23,347 nt of DNA from Eutrophocola sp964629325. GTDB taxonomy: Bacteria; Pseudomonadota; Gammaproteobacteria; Pseudomonadales; Pseudohongiellaceae. This document shows, one piece after another, positions 1-6,992 of the stretch. The DNA lies in contig CAZVSC010000043.1 in the NCBI GenBank assembly GCA_964629325.1, forward strand, positions 1 to 23,347, written 5' to 3'. Under the pieces are notes generated by a model. That model searched no databases and was not told where the DNA came from. It worked only from the letters and a program-made list of their open reading frames with translations. Position numbers and translations under genes: made by a program. The first letter of the stretch is position 1; the number at the start of each line of letters is the position of its first letter.

Positions 1-55
1 ACTCCCGACATCCTGCTCCCAAAGCAGGCGCGCTACCAGACTGCGCTATACCCCG
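1..55 (-). tRNA. tRNA-Pro (anticodon TGG), 3' part cut off by the window edge
   Basis: Read on the minus strand, this begins CGGGGTA (acceptor arm, with the C1 typical of bacterial tRNA-Pro). It continues with a D-arm with GCGC/GCGC stem and TGG-containing loop, an anticodon stem CCTGC/GCAGG with loop TTTGGGA, a short variable loop and the start of the T-arm (GGGAGT). The anticodon TGG lies at plus positions 19-21. The rest of the T-arm and the 3' acceptor strand fall before position 1, so the gene is incomplete here. It follows cysS in the same direction but has its own promoter (83-111). UGG tRNA-Pro reads CCA/CCG and, by wobble, the other proline codons. Confidence 0.93.
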
Positions 56-82
56 GGTTTTCACTCGTAAGAAAAGCCCGGC

Positions 83-111
83 ATGATACTCATGGTTGCT
101 GGTGGCGTCAA
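83..111 (-). promoter_or_regulatory. sigma70-type promoter of the tRNA-Pro gene
   Basis: On the minus strand a -35 box TTGACG (plus 106-111, 5/6 to consensus) is followed by exactly 17 bp and a -10 box TATCAT (plus 83-88, 5/6). Immediately downstream comes a GC-rich discriminator, GCCGGGC (plus 76-82), as is usual in stringently controlled stable-RNA promoters. The predicted start near 75-77 leaves a leader of about 20 nt before the tRNA 5' end at 55. The promoter lies between the cysS stop and the tRNA, so the tRNA need not depend on read-through from cysS. Confidence 0.72.
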
Positions 112-138
112 TGAAAAGTCGCCCCCACTGGCCTTGGC

Positions 139-1527
139 TCAATCCCTTTCCACGCGCCAGGTTGTCACGCCATCCTTGTCTTCCAGCACCACCTTCAGGG
201 ACTTCAACTTATCCCGTATTTCGTCGGCTACCTGCCAGTTTTTATCAATCCTGGCCTGATTCCGACGCTGAATCAAGGACTCAATATGGACCGCGTCTAC
301 ACCCTCACTACCCTTGCGCAAGAATGCCGCCGGGTCATCCTGCAGGATTCCGAGAATCCCGCCCAGTTTGACCAATAATCTGGACAGGGAGACTGCCCCG
401 CGCTCGTCCTCCGCTTTGAGGCGGTTTATCTCACGGGTAATTTCAAATAACACACCAATAGCTTCCGGAGTATTGAAATCATCTTCCATGGCGCGCATGA
501 AACGGCTCTCGAACTCTGAATTCCTCAACACATCCTCTGACTCCAGCGCGACATCCTTTAATGCGTTGTAAAAGCGCTCCAGCGCACTGTAGGCCAGGTC
601 CAGAGTCTCAGCAGTGTAGTTGATCGGGCTACGATAATGGCTGGAAACCAGAAAATAGCGCACCACTTCAGCAGGATATTTTTCGAGGACCTCCCGGATA
701 GTGAAAAAATTATCCAGGGACTTTGACATCTTCTCGTTGTCTATTCGCAGAGGCGCATTGTGCATCCATACCCTCGCGAATTCCTTCCCTGTTGCCGCCT
801 CAGATTGTGCGATTTCATTCTCATGATGCGGAAAAACCAGGTCGCTGCCGCCGCCATGAATATCGAACGTTTCCCCCAAAGCGCAGGTCGACATGGCGGA
901 GCACTCGATATGCCAGCCCGGCCTGCCGAATCCCCAGGGAGATTCCCAGCCGGGTTCACCCGGTTTTGCAGCCTTCCAGAGGGCAAAGTCACGCGGATCG
1001 ATCTTTGCTTCCTCGACTTCAATCCTCGCTCCTGACAACAATTCATCCAGATTCTTGCCACTTAGCTTGGTGTATTCCGGAAACTTCGTGACTGAAAAAT
1101 ATACATCCCCGTTATCCGCAGCATAGGCAAAGCCCTTCTCCACAAGCGTTTCAACCATTGTGATGATTTCGTCCATATGACCAGTGGCACGCGGCTCTAT
1201 ATCCGGGGGCAGGATGTTCAACGCCCGCTCATCTTCATGCATGATATCGATGAATTTCGCAGTTAACTCATTGAACGCAATACCCTGCTCATTGGCCCGC
1301 CGGATGATCTTGTCATCGATATCGGTGATGTTGCGGACATAGGTCACATCGAATCCCAGGGCTCGCAGAAAGCGCACCACGACATCGAAAACAACGAGCA
1401 TGCGGCCATGCCCCAGGTGGCAGTAGTCATAGGTGGTGACCCCGCATACATACATGCGGATCTTGCCGGCCTCCAGCGGTGTGAAGGGGGCTTTCTGACG
1501 GGTCAAGGTATTGTATATCTGTAGCAC
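139..1527 (-). CDS. cysS: cysteinyl-tRNA synthetase
   Basis: Cytoplasmic class I aminoacyl-tRNA synthetase that charges tRNA-Cys. The 462 residues match the family length (461 in E. coli). The HIGH-type motif is HLGH at 37-40 and KMSKS is at 266-270. The zinc ligands that select cysteine are all present: C28, C209, H234 and E238, with the same numbering as the E. coli enzyme. The start codon is GTG (plus 1525-1527). It is chosen because MLQIYNTLTRQ aligns with the E. coli N-terminus, although the Shine-Dalgarno sequence is weak. It lies 52 bp downstream of glnS on the same strand, probably as a glnS-cysS transcript, with tRNA-Pro following. No intrinsic terminator is visible between the stop codon and the tRNA promoter. 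Confidence 0.97.
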   Translation of the reverse strand: MLQIYNTLTRQKAPFTPLEAGKIRMYVCGVTTYDYCHLGHGRMLVVFDVVVRFLRALGFDVTYVRNITDIDDKIIRRANEQGIAFNELTAKFIDIMHEDERALNILPPDIEPRATGHMDEIITMVETLVEKGFAYAADNGDVYFSVTKFPEYTKLSGKNLDELLSGARIEVEEAKIDPRDFALWKAAKPGEPGWESPWGFGRPGWHIECSAMSTCALGETFDIHGGGSDLVFPHHENEIAQSEAATGKEFARVWMHNAPLRIDNEKMSKSLDNFFTIREVLEKYPAEVVRYFLVSSHYRSPINYTAETLDLAYSALERFYNALKDVALESEDVLRNSEFESRFMRAMEDDFNTPEAIGVLFEITREINRLKAEDERGAVSLSRLLVKLGGILGILQDDPAAFLRKGSEGVDAVHIESLIQRRNQARIDKNWQVADEIRDKLKSLKVVLEDKDGVTTWRVERD

Positions 1528-1579
1528 GGCTGTTCTTGTCTGGGGAATGAAGTCTGTTTGGGGTTTTCGAGGAGGCTGC

Positions 1580-3253
1580 TTATTTGTTCTGCTTTGCCCA
1601 CGTATCGCGCAGCCCCACAGTCAGGTTGAACACAAGATTATCGGCCGACGCATCTTTTCGGTCGACACAGAAATAGCCTTCACGTTCGAACTGGAAGCGG
1701 TCTTCAGCGGCAACGCCTGAAAGACCGGGCTCGGCCTTGCAACCTGTCATCACTACCAGTGATTCTGGGTTGATGTAATCCCGGTAATCGCCTTCGGCGC
1801 TGTCCGGATCTTCATGAGTGAACAGCCTGTCATAGAGCCTGACTTCAACATCCAGGGCAGTTGCAGCCGACACCCAGTGAATCACGCCCTTGACCTTCCT
1901 GCCCTCCGGATTGGCTCCCAGGGTTGCTGCGTCCAGTGTACAGCGCAGTTCATTGATAGCACCGCTGCCGTCCCTGATCACTTCATTGCAGCGAATGACA
2001 TAGCTGCCCCGCAACCTGACTTCGCCGCCGGTGACCAGCCGTTTGAAGCCCGGGGGTGGCACCTCCTCAAAGTCATTGCGGTCAATGTAGATTTCCCTGG
2101 TAAAGGGGATTTCGCGACTGCCCATGCTGTCATCCTTGGGATGTCGGGGCAATGTCATGATTTCGGATTTGTCTTCCGGATAATTCTCGATGATCACTTT
2201 CAAAGGGCGCAGGACACACATGGCTCTCGGGGAGGTCTTGTCGAGATCATCCCGCAGACTGTGTTCCAGCATGCTGACGTCCACGACACTGTTTGACCGG
2301 GTGACACCCACCATCTCGCAGAAATTGCGGATTGACGCAGGGGTATAACCACGCCGGCGCATACCGTCCAGCGTTGGCATCCGTGGGTCATCCCAGCCAT
2401 TGACCAGTTTTTCATCAACCAGTTGCTTGAGCTTGCGCTTGCTCATGACCGTATAATTGATATTCAACCTGGCGAATTCGATCTGCTGGGGATGGCAAGG
2501 CACCTCCAGTTGGTCCAGCACCCAGTCGTACAGGGGCCTGTGATCCTCGAATTCCAGAGTACACAGGCTGTGGGTGATTTTTTCCAGGGCATCGGAAATA
2601 CAGTGTGTGTAGTCGTACATCGGGTAGATGCACCACTTGTCACCGGTCTGGTGATGATGCTGGCGCCGGATCCGGTATATCACCGGGTCGCGCATGTTCA
2701 TGTTTGGCGATGCCATATCGATCCTGGCCCTCAGGGTATAAGCCCCATCGGCAAACTCCCCCGCCTTCATGCGTGTGAACAGGTCCAGGTTTTCCTCAAT
2801 GCTGCGATTCCTGTCCGGGCTGTCCTTGCCGGGCTCAGTCAGGGTGCCGCGATATTCGCGTGCTTGTTCCTGGGTGAGGCTGCATACATAGGCCTTGCCC
2901 TGCCTGATCAATGCTTCGGCATAGGCGTAAAGCTGGTCGAAATAATCGGAGGCATAATACTCCCGGTCTTCCCAGTCAAACCCCAGCCAGCGGATGCTTT
3001 CCCGAATGGAATCGACATATTCCATATCCTCCTTGGCGGGGTTGGTGTCATCGAAACGCAGGTTGCACAGGCCGGAAAATTCCCTCGCCGTACCGAAGTT
3101 CAGACAGATGGACTTGGCATGACCAATATGCAGGTAACCATTGGGCTCGGGCGGGAAACGAGTCTGCACCCTGCCCCCGTTCTTGTTGTTTTTCAGGTCT
3201 TCCCGGATTATCTGGTGAATGAAATTGGAAGGTGTTGCTGCTGGCTGGTTCAT
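1580..3253 (-). CDS. glnS: glutaminyl-tRNA synthetase
   Basis: Class I synthetase that charges tRNA-Gln directly, so this organism does not depend wholly on the transamidation route for Gln-tRNA. The protein has 557 residues (554 in E. coli). The N-terminus (NFIHQIIREDL) leads into the signature PPEPNGYLHIGH at 34-45. The second catalytic motif is MSKRK at 270-274, the GlnRS form of KMSKS. The catalytic Rossmann fold is followed by the two C-terminal anticodon-binding beta-barrels, and the protein looks complete. It starts with ATG and is divergent from ppiB across a 108-bp region holding its promoter. The glnS/ppiB divergent pair next to lpxH and cysS matches the arrangement I recall from Pseudomonas. 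Confidence 0.98.
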   Translation of the reverse strand: MNQPAATPSNFIHQIIREDLKNNKNGGRVQTRFPPEPNGYLHIGHAKSICLNFGTAREFSGLCNLRFDDTNPAKEDMEYVDSIRESIRWLGFDWEDREYYASDYFDQLYAYAEALIRQGKAYVCSLTQEQAREYRGTLTEPGKDSPDRNRSIEENLDLFTRMKAGEFADGAYTLRARIDMASPNMNMRDPVIYRIRRQHHHQTGDKWCIYPMYDYTHCISDALEKITHSLCTLEFEDHRPLYDWVLDQLEVPCHPQQIEFARLNINYTVMSKRKLKQLVDEKLVNGWDDPRMPTLDGMRRRGYTPASIRNFCEMVGVTRSNSVVDVSMLEHSLRDDLDKTSPRAMCVLRPLKVIIENYPEDKSEIMTLPRHPKDDSMGSREIPFTREIYIDRNDFEEVPPPGFKRLVTGGEVRLRGSYVIRCNEVIRDGSGAINELRCTLDAATLGANPEGRKVKGVIHWVSAATALDVEVRLYDRLFTHEDPDSAEGDYRDYINPESLVVMTGCKAEPGLSGVAAEDRFQFEREGYFCVDRKDASADNLVFNLTVGLRDTWAKQNK

Positions 3254-3289
3254 TCAGGCTTTGACTTTCTAAGAGTGCACAAAGGCCGT

Positions 3290-3318
3290 ATTATAGCCCG
3301 TCTCATAACCACTAACTA
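3290..3318 (-). promoter_or_regulatory. candidate glnS promoter with perfect -10 box
   Basis: On the minus strand a consensus TATAAT lies at plus 3290-3295. The -35 position 17 bp upstream is weak (TAGTTA, plus 3313-3318, 3/6). The predicted start near 3283 gives a 30-nt leader to the glnS ATG. The same bases read on the plus strand give TATTAT (3289-3294), a plausible -10 for ppiB. A TTGACT at 3261-3266 is 22 bp away, too far to be a normal -35 partner. The divergent genes may therefore share overlapping -10 elements. Confidence 0.45.
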
Positions 3319-3361
3319 CATACGAATACCCTGGTCTTGCTGCCAGGCACAAGGAAAATCC

Positions 3362-3859
3362 ATGATTGTTTTACACACCACCGCCGGCGACATCACCCTT
3401 GAACTCGACCATGACAAGGCTCCGATTTCCTCGGCAAATTTCCTGGAATACGCGAAATCAGGTCATTATGACGGCACCGTATTTCACCGCGTAATTGACA
3501 ATTTCATGATCCAGGGCGGTGGTTTCGAGCCCGGCCTGAAACAGAAAAGCACTGGCAAACCCATACAGAACGAGGCTGACAATGGCCTGGAAAACAAGGC
3601 AGGCACCATTGCCATGGCCAGGACAATGGACCCGCATTCCGCCACGGCCCAGTTCTTCATCAACGTGGCAGATAACAGCTTCCTGAACCACTCCGGCAAG
3701 ACACCCCAGGGTTGGGGTTACGCCGTGTTCGGCAGGGTCACTGACGGCATGGATGTCGTGAACACGATCAAGGGCTGCGCCACCGGATCCATGATGGGCC
3801 ACCAGGATGTGCCCCGGGAAGACATCGTCATCGAATCCGTAACGGTATCAGATGACTGA
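3362..3859 (+). CDS. ppiB: cytoplasmic peptidyl-prolyl cis-trans isomerase B (cyclophilin type)
   Basis: Catalyses cis-trans isomerisation of Xaa-Pro bonds during protein folding. The 165 residues match E. coli PpiB (164). The cyclophilin core is intact: FHR (R43), FMIQGGGFEPG (Q51) and the AQFFINV and GWGYAVFG segments. There is no signal peptide, so this is the cytoplasmic B form and not the periplasmic PpiA. The open frame extends far upstream, through the antisense of glnS. The start is fixed at ATG 3362 by the AAGGA Shine-Dalgarno at 3351-3355 and by family length. It overlaps lpxH by 8 bp, which suggests translational coupling. Confidence 0.97.
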   Translation: MIVLHTTAGDITLELDHDKAPISSANFLEYAKSGHYDGTVFHRVIDNFMIQGGGFEPGLKQKSTGKPIQNEADNGLENKAGTIAMARTMDPHSATAQFFINVADNSFLNHSGKTPQGWGYAVFGRVTDGMDVVNTIKGCATGSMMGHQDVPREDIVIESVTVSDD

Positions 3860-4586
3860 AACGCAGCGACTATACTGCATTTCCGATCTCCATCTGAGCC
3901 TGGAAAGGCCTGACATCCACCAGGCCTTTTCTGATTTCCTCATCAATCGTGCTGCCTCAGCATCAGCGCTTTATATCCTTGGCGACTTCTTCAATCTCTG
4001 GATCGGGGATGACGACCCTGACCCGTTTGCCCTGCAGGTGAAGAATGAATTAAGGGCGCTTGCTGAATCCGGCACCCGCGTCTACCTGATGCACGGCAAC
4101 CGCGACTTCCTGCTGGGAGATGATTTCTGCAATGCCTGTGGCGCCGAAATAATACAGGAACCATTTGTATTGTCCGCTTTCGGCACTGACTATTTATTGA
4201 TGCACGGGGATTCTCTGTGCACGCGGGACAACGATTATATGGCCTTTCGCACCATGGTCAGGAACCCTGATTGGCAGCGGGACTTCCTCGCCAGGCCGTT
4301 GGCGGCAAGACAGGCTTTCGCCGAGGAAGCACGCGCTCGCAGCAAGGCCATGAGCAGCAACAAGGCCGAGGACATCATGGATGTGACGCCGAACGCAGTT
4401 GAAGCAGTTCTGTCAGAAAGGGGGCAGAAGATCCTGGTGCACGGCCACACTCACAGACCGGCCGTTCACGACCTGGTAATCAACGGAGAAGCCGGAAAAC
4501 GCATTGTCCTTGGCGATTGGGACCGTCGCGGCTGGTCCCTGGAAATTACCCCGACAGGGTATGACCTGCAGGACTTCCCGATCTAA
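3852..4586 (+). CDS. lpxH: UDP-2,3-diacylglucosamine diphosphatase (lipid A synthesis)
   Basis: Hydrolyses UDP-2,3-diacylglucosamine to lipid X and UMP at the inner face of the cytoplasmic membrane, in lipid A synthesis. The 244 residues match the family (240 in E. coli). Calcineurin-like phosphoesterase motifs are in order: SDLH (D12, H14), GDFFNLWIGDDD (D45), HGNRDF (N83), MHGDSLCT (H118) and HGHTHRPAVHD (H197, H199), giving the full dinuclear metal-ligand set. The residue after GDFF is Asn where E. coli and Pseudomonas have Glu; it is not a metal ligand. The start lies inside the end of ppiB (8-bp overlap). The stop is only 7 bp from the stop of the convergent DUF6152 gene, with no intrinsic terminator visible between them. 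Confidence 0.97.
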   Translation: MTETQRLYCISDLHLSLERPDIHQAFSDFLINRAASASALYILGDFFNLWIGDDDPDPFALQVKNELRALAESGTRVYLMHGNRDFLLGDDFCNACGAEIIQEPFVLSAFGTDYLLMHGDSLCTRDNDYMAFRTMVRNPDWQRDFLARPLAARQAFAEEARARSKAMSSNKAEDIMDVTPNAVEAVLSERGQKILVHGHTHRPAVHDLVINGEAGKRIVLGDWDRRGWSLEITPTGYDLQDFPI

Positions 4587-4593
4587 GCGGCTT

Positions 4594-5013
4594 TTATTCC
4601 TGCGCCCCGGGTACCTGGGTACCCCGGAAAAACAGCGGCGTGCCATCGGCAAAAGAAATATCCCGACCTACGGCCTTGTTGCTCTTGTCGCGGGCCTGGT
4701 AGCCGAACACCTTCAGCTGGGCGCCTATGGGAATGCTGTTCTTGGTGACGCCCTGGCGAAACAATGAATTCGGGCTGCCGCCCTCGATCATCCAGTTTTC
4801 CTCGACTCCTTCATTATTGACCACCGCGATGTGGATCCAAGAATGCGGATTGATCAGTTCCACCTTGGTAACGGTTCCCGACAGCTCCACGGGCAATTCC
4901 ACGCTGAATTCCTGGGCAAAGGCATGGTGGGCGCTGACCGGCATGTTGGCAAGCAAACCCAGGATGGCCAAGCACGCACCCGCAGCTTTCTTGAAGCTCC
5001 TCAAAGTCCTCAT
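4594..5013 (-). CDS. secreted DUF6152 family protein
   Basis: 139 residues of unknown function. A Sec signal peptide (basic RSFKK, then a hydrophobic stretch to about residue 28, ending PVSA) should release a mature protein beginning His-His-Ala-Phe. Features I recall from DUF6152 proteins follow: LSGTVTKVELINPHSW (45-60), then EGGSPNSLFRQG and VFGYQARDKS, suggesting a small beta-barrel of OB-like type. The protein has four histidines: H29 and H30 at the predicted mature N-terminus, and H57 and H61 in the NPHSWIH segment. The ATG at 5013 is preferred to an in-frame GTG at 5019 because AGGGGAG sits 5 nt before the ATG. It begins 2 bp after the stop of the upstream gene and is the last gene of the module. 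Function not established. Confidence 0.85.
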   Translation of the reverse strand: MRTLRSFKKAAGACLAILGLLANMPVSAHHAFAQEFSVELPVELSGTVTKVELINPHSWIHIAVVNNEGVEENWMIEGGSPNSLFRQGVTKNSIPIGAQLKVFGYQARDKSNKAVGRDISFADGTPLFFRGTQVPGAQE

Positions 5014-5015
5014 GT

Positions 5016-6017
5016 TCACTCCCCTATCTTGCCAGTGGCTTGGTAGGCCTCGAATTCCTCGAGCCTCACCCCACTGAGAATATTGACGATACCGTAATTA
5101 CCCTCATGGCAGGCATATTCGAACATTGGCCCCTCAATTTCCCTGAACGGGTAATTTCCTGACCAGGATGCCTGCCAGACGTTCGGATCAGTCACTGTAA
5201 ACTGATAATCAATGCTGTTCTCGTCAACGCGGGTGAATCGCTCCACCACATGCGCCTCGGATGACATCGGTACGCCACGCAGGCCAGGTGCGTTGGTCCT
5301 GCCGGAATAACCGGTGGTTTCAACCACCAGCGTGTCGCCTTCCCAGTGACCGCGGGAATTACCAAGCCACTGTGGCAGACTGTTCTCGGCAGGGTCACCA
5401 CCGTCAAGCGGGATTATGCGAACATCGTGAATCATTTCCAGTTGCATGATGACGAAATCTTCTGTCTGCATGAACTGATAGGTGCTGTTGTACCCAAGCG
5501 GGAGTACGGGAGGACCTTCCTGGTCCCAGATCAGGCAGCGTTCTGACAATGAGCGGGTCTTGGCGCTGTCCCACTGATGTTCGCTGCGCCAGGTGTTGTA
5601 TTCCTCCTGTGCGGCAATCGCAGTATCGGTCAGTGGGGGATACCGGCCATTCGGCGGGTCATAGATGATCGAGGTCCGCAGGTTCTGCGTGATGCTGTCT
5701 GCCGTCCGGTTCATGAGGTAATCATCGAACTGGTAATGCACGTCTGCAGCAGTGCCACGTTCAGTTTCGCCGTATTCATCCTCGAATTCTCGGCGCAGGT
5801 TTTCTTCCAGCTCTTCCACGGTGTAAAACTCGCGGGTACCCATCGCGGCAGGCCTCTGGAGCGGCACCATGGTGGAATTGGTCCAGTATCCCTGGATAAG
5901 CGGGTCGCCCCAGCTGGTCTTCGGCATCTGCCAGGTTTCATTTTGGCCCAGGCTATGGGCAGACAGCAGCACCCCCAACCCGGCCAGTATGCCTTTCGTC
6001 AAACGATTGCCACTCAT
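5016..6017 (-). CDS. secreted protein of an unnamed WEGDTLV-motif family (paralogue B)
   Basis: 333 residues with a signal peptide (MSGNRLTKGILAGLGV..., probable cleavage after HSLGQ). I recognise the family from many unnamed proteins of Acidobacteria and marine gammaproteobacteria but know no established function. Marks of the family are an N-terminal IQGYWTN...PLQRP segment, a central RCLIWDQEGPP, the WLGNSRGHWEGDTLVVETTG motif, VVERFTRVD, VTDPNVW and the C-terminal FEYACHEGNYG. The open frame extends 59 codons further upstream, into the preceding gene. ATG 6017 is chosen because AAAGGAG lies 6 nt before it and the signal peptide starts there. It lies 16 bp after paralogue A and 2 bp before the DUF6152 gene, so the three are almost certainly co-transcribed. 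Confidence 0.82.
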   Translation of the reverse strand: MSGNRLTKGILAGLGVLLSAHSLGQNETWQMPKTSWGDPLIQGYWTNSTMVPLQRPAAMGTREFYTVEELEENLRREFEDEYGETERGTAADVHYQFDDYLMNRTADSITQNLRTSIIYDPPNGRYPPLTDTAIAAQEEYNTWRSEHQWDSAKTRSLSERCLIWDQEGPPVLPLGYNSTYQFMQTEDFVIMQLEMIHDVRIIPLDGGDPAENSLPQWLGNSRGHWEGDTLVVETTGYSGRTNAPGLRGVPMSSEAHVVERFTRVDENSIDYQFTVTDPNVWQASWSGNYPFREIEGPMFEYACHEGNYGIVNILSGVRLEEFEAYQATGKIGE

Positions 6018-6033
6018 CGCTTTCTCCTTTGGT

Positions 6034-6846
6034 CTATTCCCCAATGTCCACGCCCCGTTCACGGAAATAATTTTCCCGGGTGAGCTGGTTGTACATGATT
6101 TCTTCCGCAAACTCCGGGCATTTGAAGTCATACAGACGGGCCCCGTCTTCAATACGACGATACAGCGGCATGCTGATGGCCCAGGGCTCTTCATAAACAG
6201 CCGGGTCTTCTATGGTCGCTTCATATTGCAGGTGGTAAGGACTGAGCGGGGTATAACGCTCGGTGATCCTTGCCGTCGAGGTGTAGAAATTACCGGCGCG
6301 ATCCAGCCAGTTGGGATTCAGGCCGGCAACCTCGATCACCAGTGTATCCCCTTCCCAGCGGCCGTTCGACCAGCCCATCCAGCTGTCGATGGGCGCTTCC
6401 ATGTGATCGCTCATGTATACCGTACGCACGGCACCGGCGAACTGGTAGGCCATCATGATATCCGTATCGGTCTGGAAGATCTGGAAGGGCTGCGGCATGT
6501 AGGTGGCGCGGGGGATGCCAGGCATGAAGCACCTGGCTTCAGGATCCTCGGTTCGCCGCAGGGCAAAATTCTGCTCACGCTGCTGCGCGGCTTCAGGCTT
6601 GTAGGGAATTTCATTGCCCGCGATGACACTCTGGCCTGGCGGCACGGCACCAATGGCGCCCAGTGATTCTACCGGGCCCTGTTCAGCAACCTGCGCCTCG
6701 AGATTCCAGTTGGCATTGTTTAATGCCTGCCAGATGCCACTGATATCCGGCGTCCCGTCTGCCCGTCGTGGCAGTTCCCCCGGCTGTCCCTGAACAACCG
6801 CAGCGGCAAGCAACATGCAGGCGGCAATGGCATACTTTTTCAGCAT
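6034..6846 (-). CDS. secreted protein of an unnamed WEGDTLV-motif family (paralogue A)
   Basis: 270 residues; the signal peptide MLKKYAIAACMLLAAAVVQG is clear. The mature protein begins near PDISGIWQALNNANW and continues with RCFMPGIPR, FQIFQTDTDIMMAYQF, WSNGRWEGDTLVIEVAG, ARITERYTPL, ATIEDPAVY and MPLYRR. These segments line up one for one with paralogue B downstream, so the two arose by duplication. A is shorter and lacks the HEGNYG tail of B. The Shine-Dalgarno is GAGGGG with 9-nt spacing. A candidate promoter lies at 6872-6900 in the 146-bp gap behind the NHL gene. The protein is probably periplasmic or secreted; function is unknown. Confidence 0.82.
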   Translation of the reverse strand: MLKKYAIAACMLLAAAVVQGQPGELPRRADGTPDISGIWQALNNANWNLEAQVAEQGPVESLGAIGAVPPGQSVIAGNEIPYKPEAAQQREQNFALRRTEDPEARCFMPGIPRATYMPQPFQIFQTDTDIMMAYQFAGAVRTVYMSDHMEAPIDSWMGWSNGRWEGDTLVIEVAGLNPNWLDRAGNFYTSTARITERYTPLSPYHLQYEATIEDPAVYEEPWAISMPLYRRIEDGARLYDFKCPEFAEEIMYNQLTRENYFRERGVDIGE

Positions 6847-6871
6847 TCTGGTGATCCCCTCTAAGCCATTG

Positions 6872-6900
6872 AGAATAAACTGCGGTATGGGAAAAGTCTA
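6872..6900 (-). promoter_or_regulatory. candidate internal promoter for the paralogue A - paralogue B - DUF6152 genes
   Basis: On the minus strand TAGACT (plus 6895-6900) and TATTCT (plus 6872-6877) are separated by exactly 17 bp. Each matches 4/6 of the sigma70 consensus. The predicted start lies about 19 nt before the ATG at 6846. It would allow the last three genes to be expressed apart from the NHL gene upstream. The evidence is the motif spacing only. Confidence 0.35.
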
Positions 6901-6992
6901 TGGCCTGCGATCCGATAGAGGGCAACGCGGAGCCCGCATGAAACCTGGGTTTTCAGAGGGTTGCGCCGCCTGAATCGTTGACCTGGGGGGCG

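Noticed and set aside
2423..3361. Long upstream extension of the ppiB frame (313 codons).
   Set aside because: It is the antisense of glnS. PpiB has its own start with a good ribosome site at 3351-3355 and normal family length.
4605..4627. Hairpin GGGTAC-CTGG-GTACCC near the convergent lpxH/DUF6152 stops, considered as a terminator.
   Set aside because: It lies inside the 3' end of the DUF6152 coding region and has no T-tract after it on the plus strand nor after it on the minus strand, so it does not fit an intrinsic terminator.
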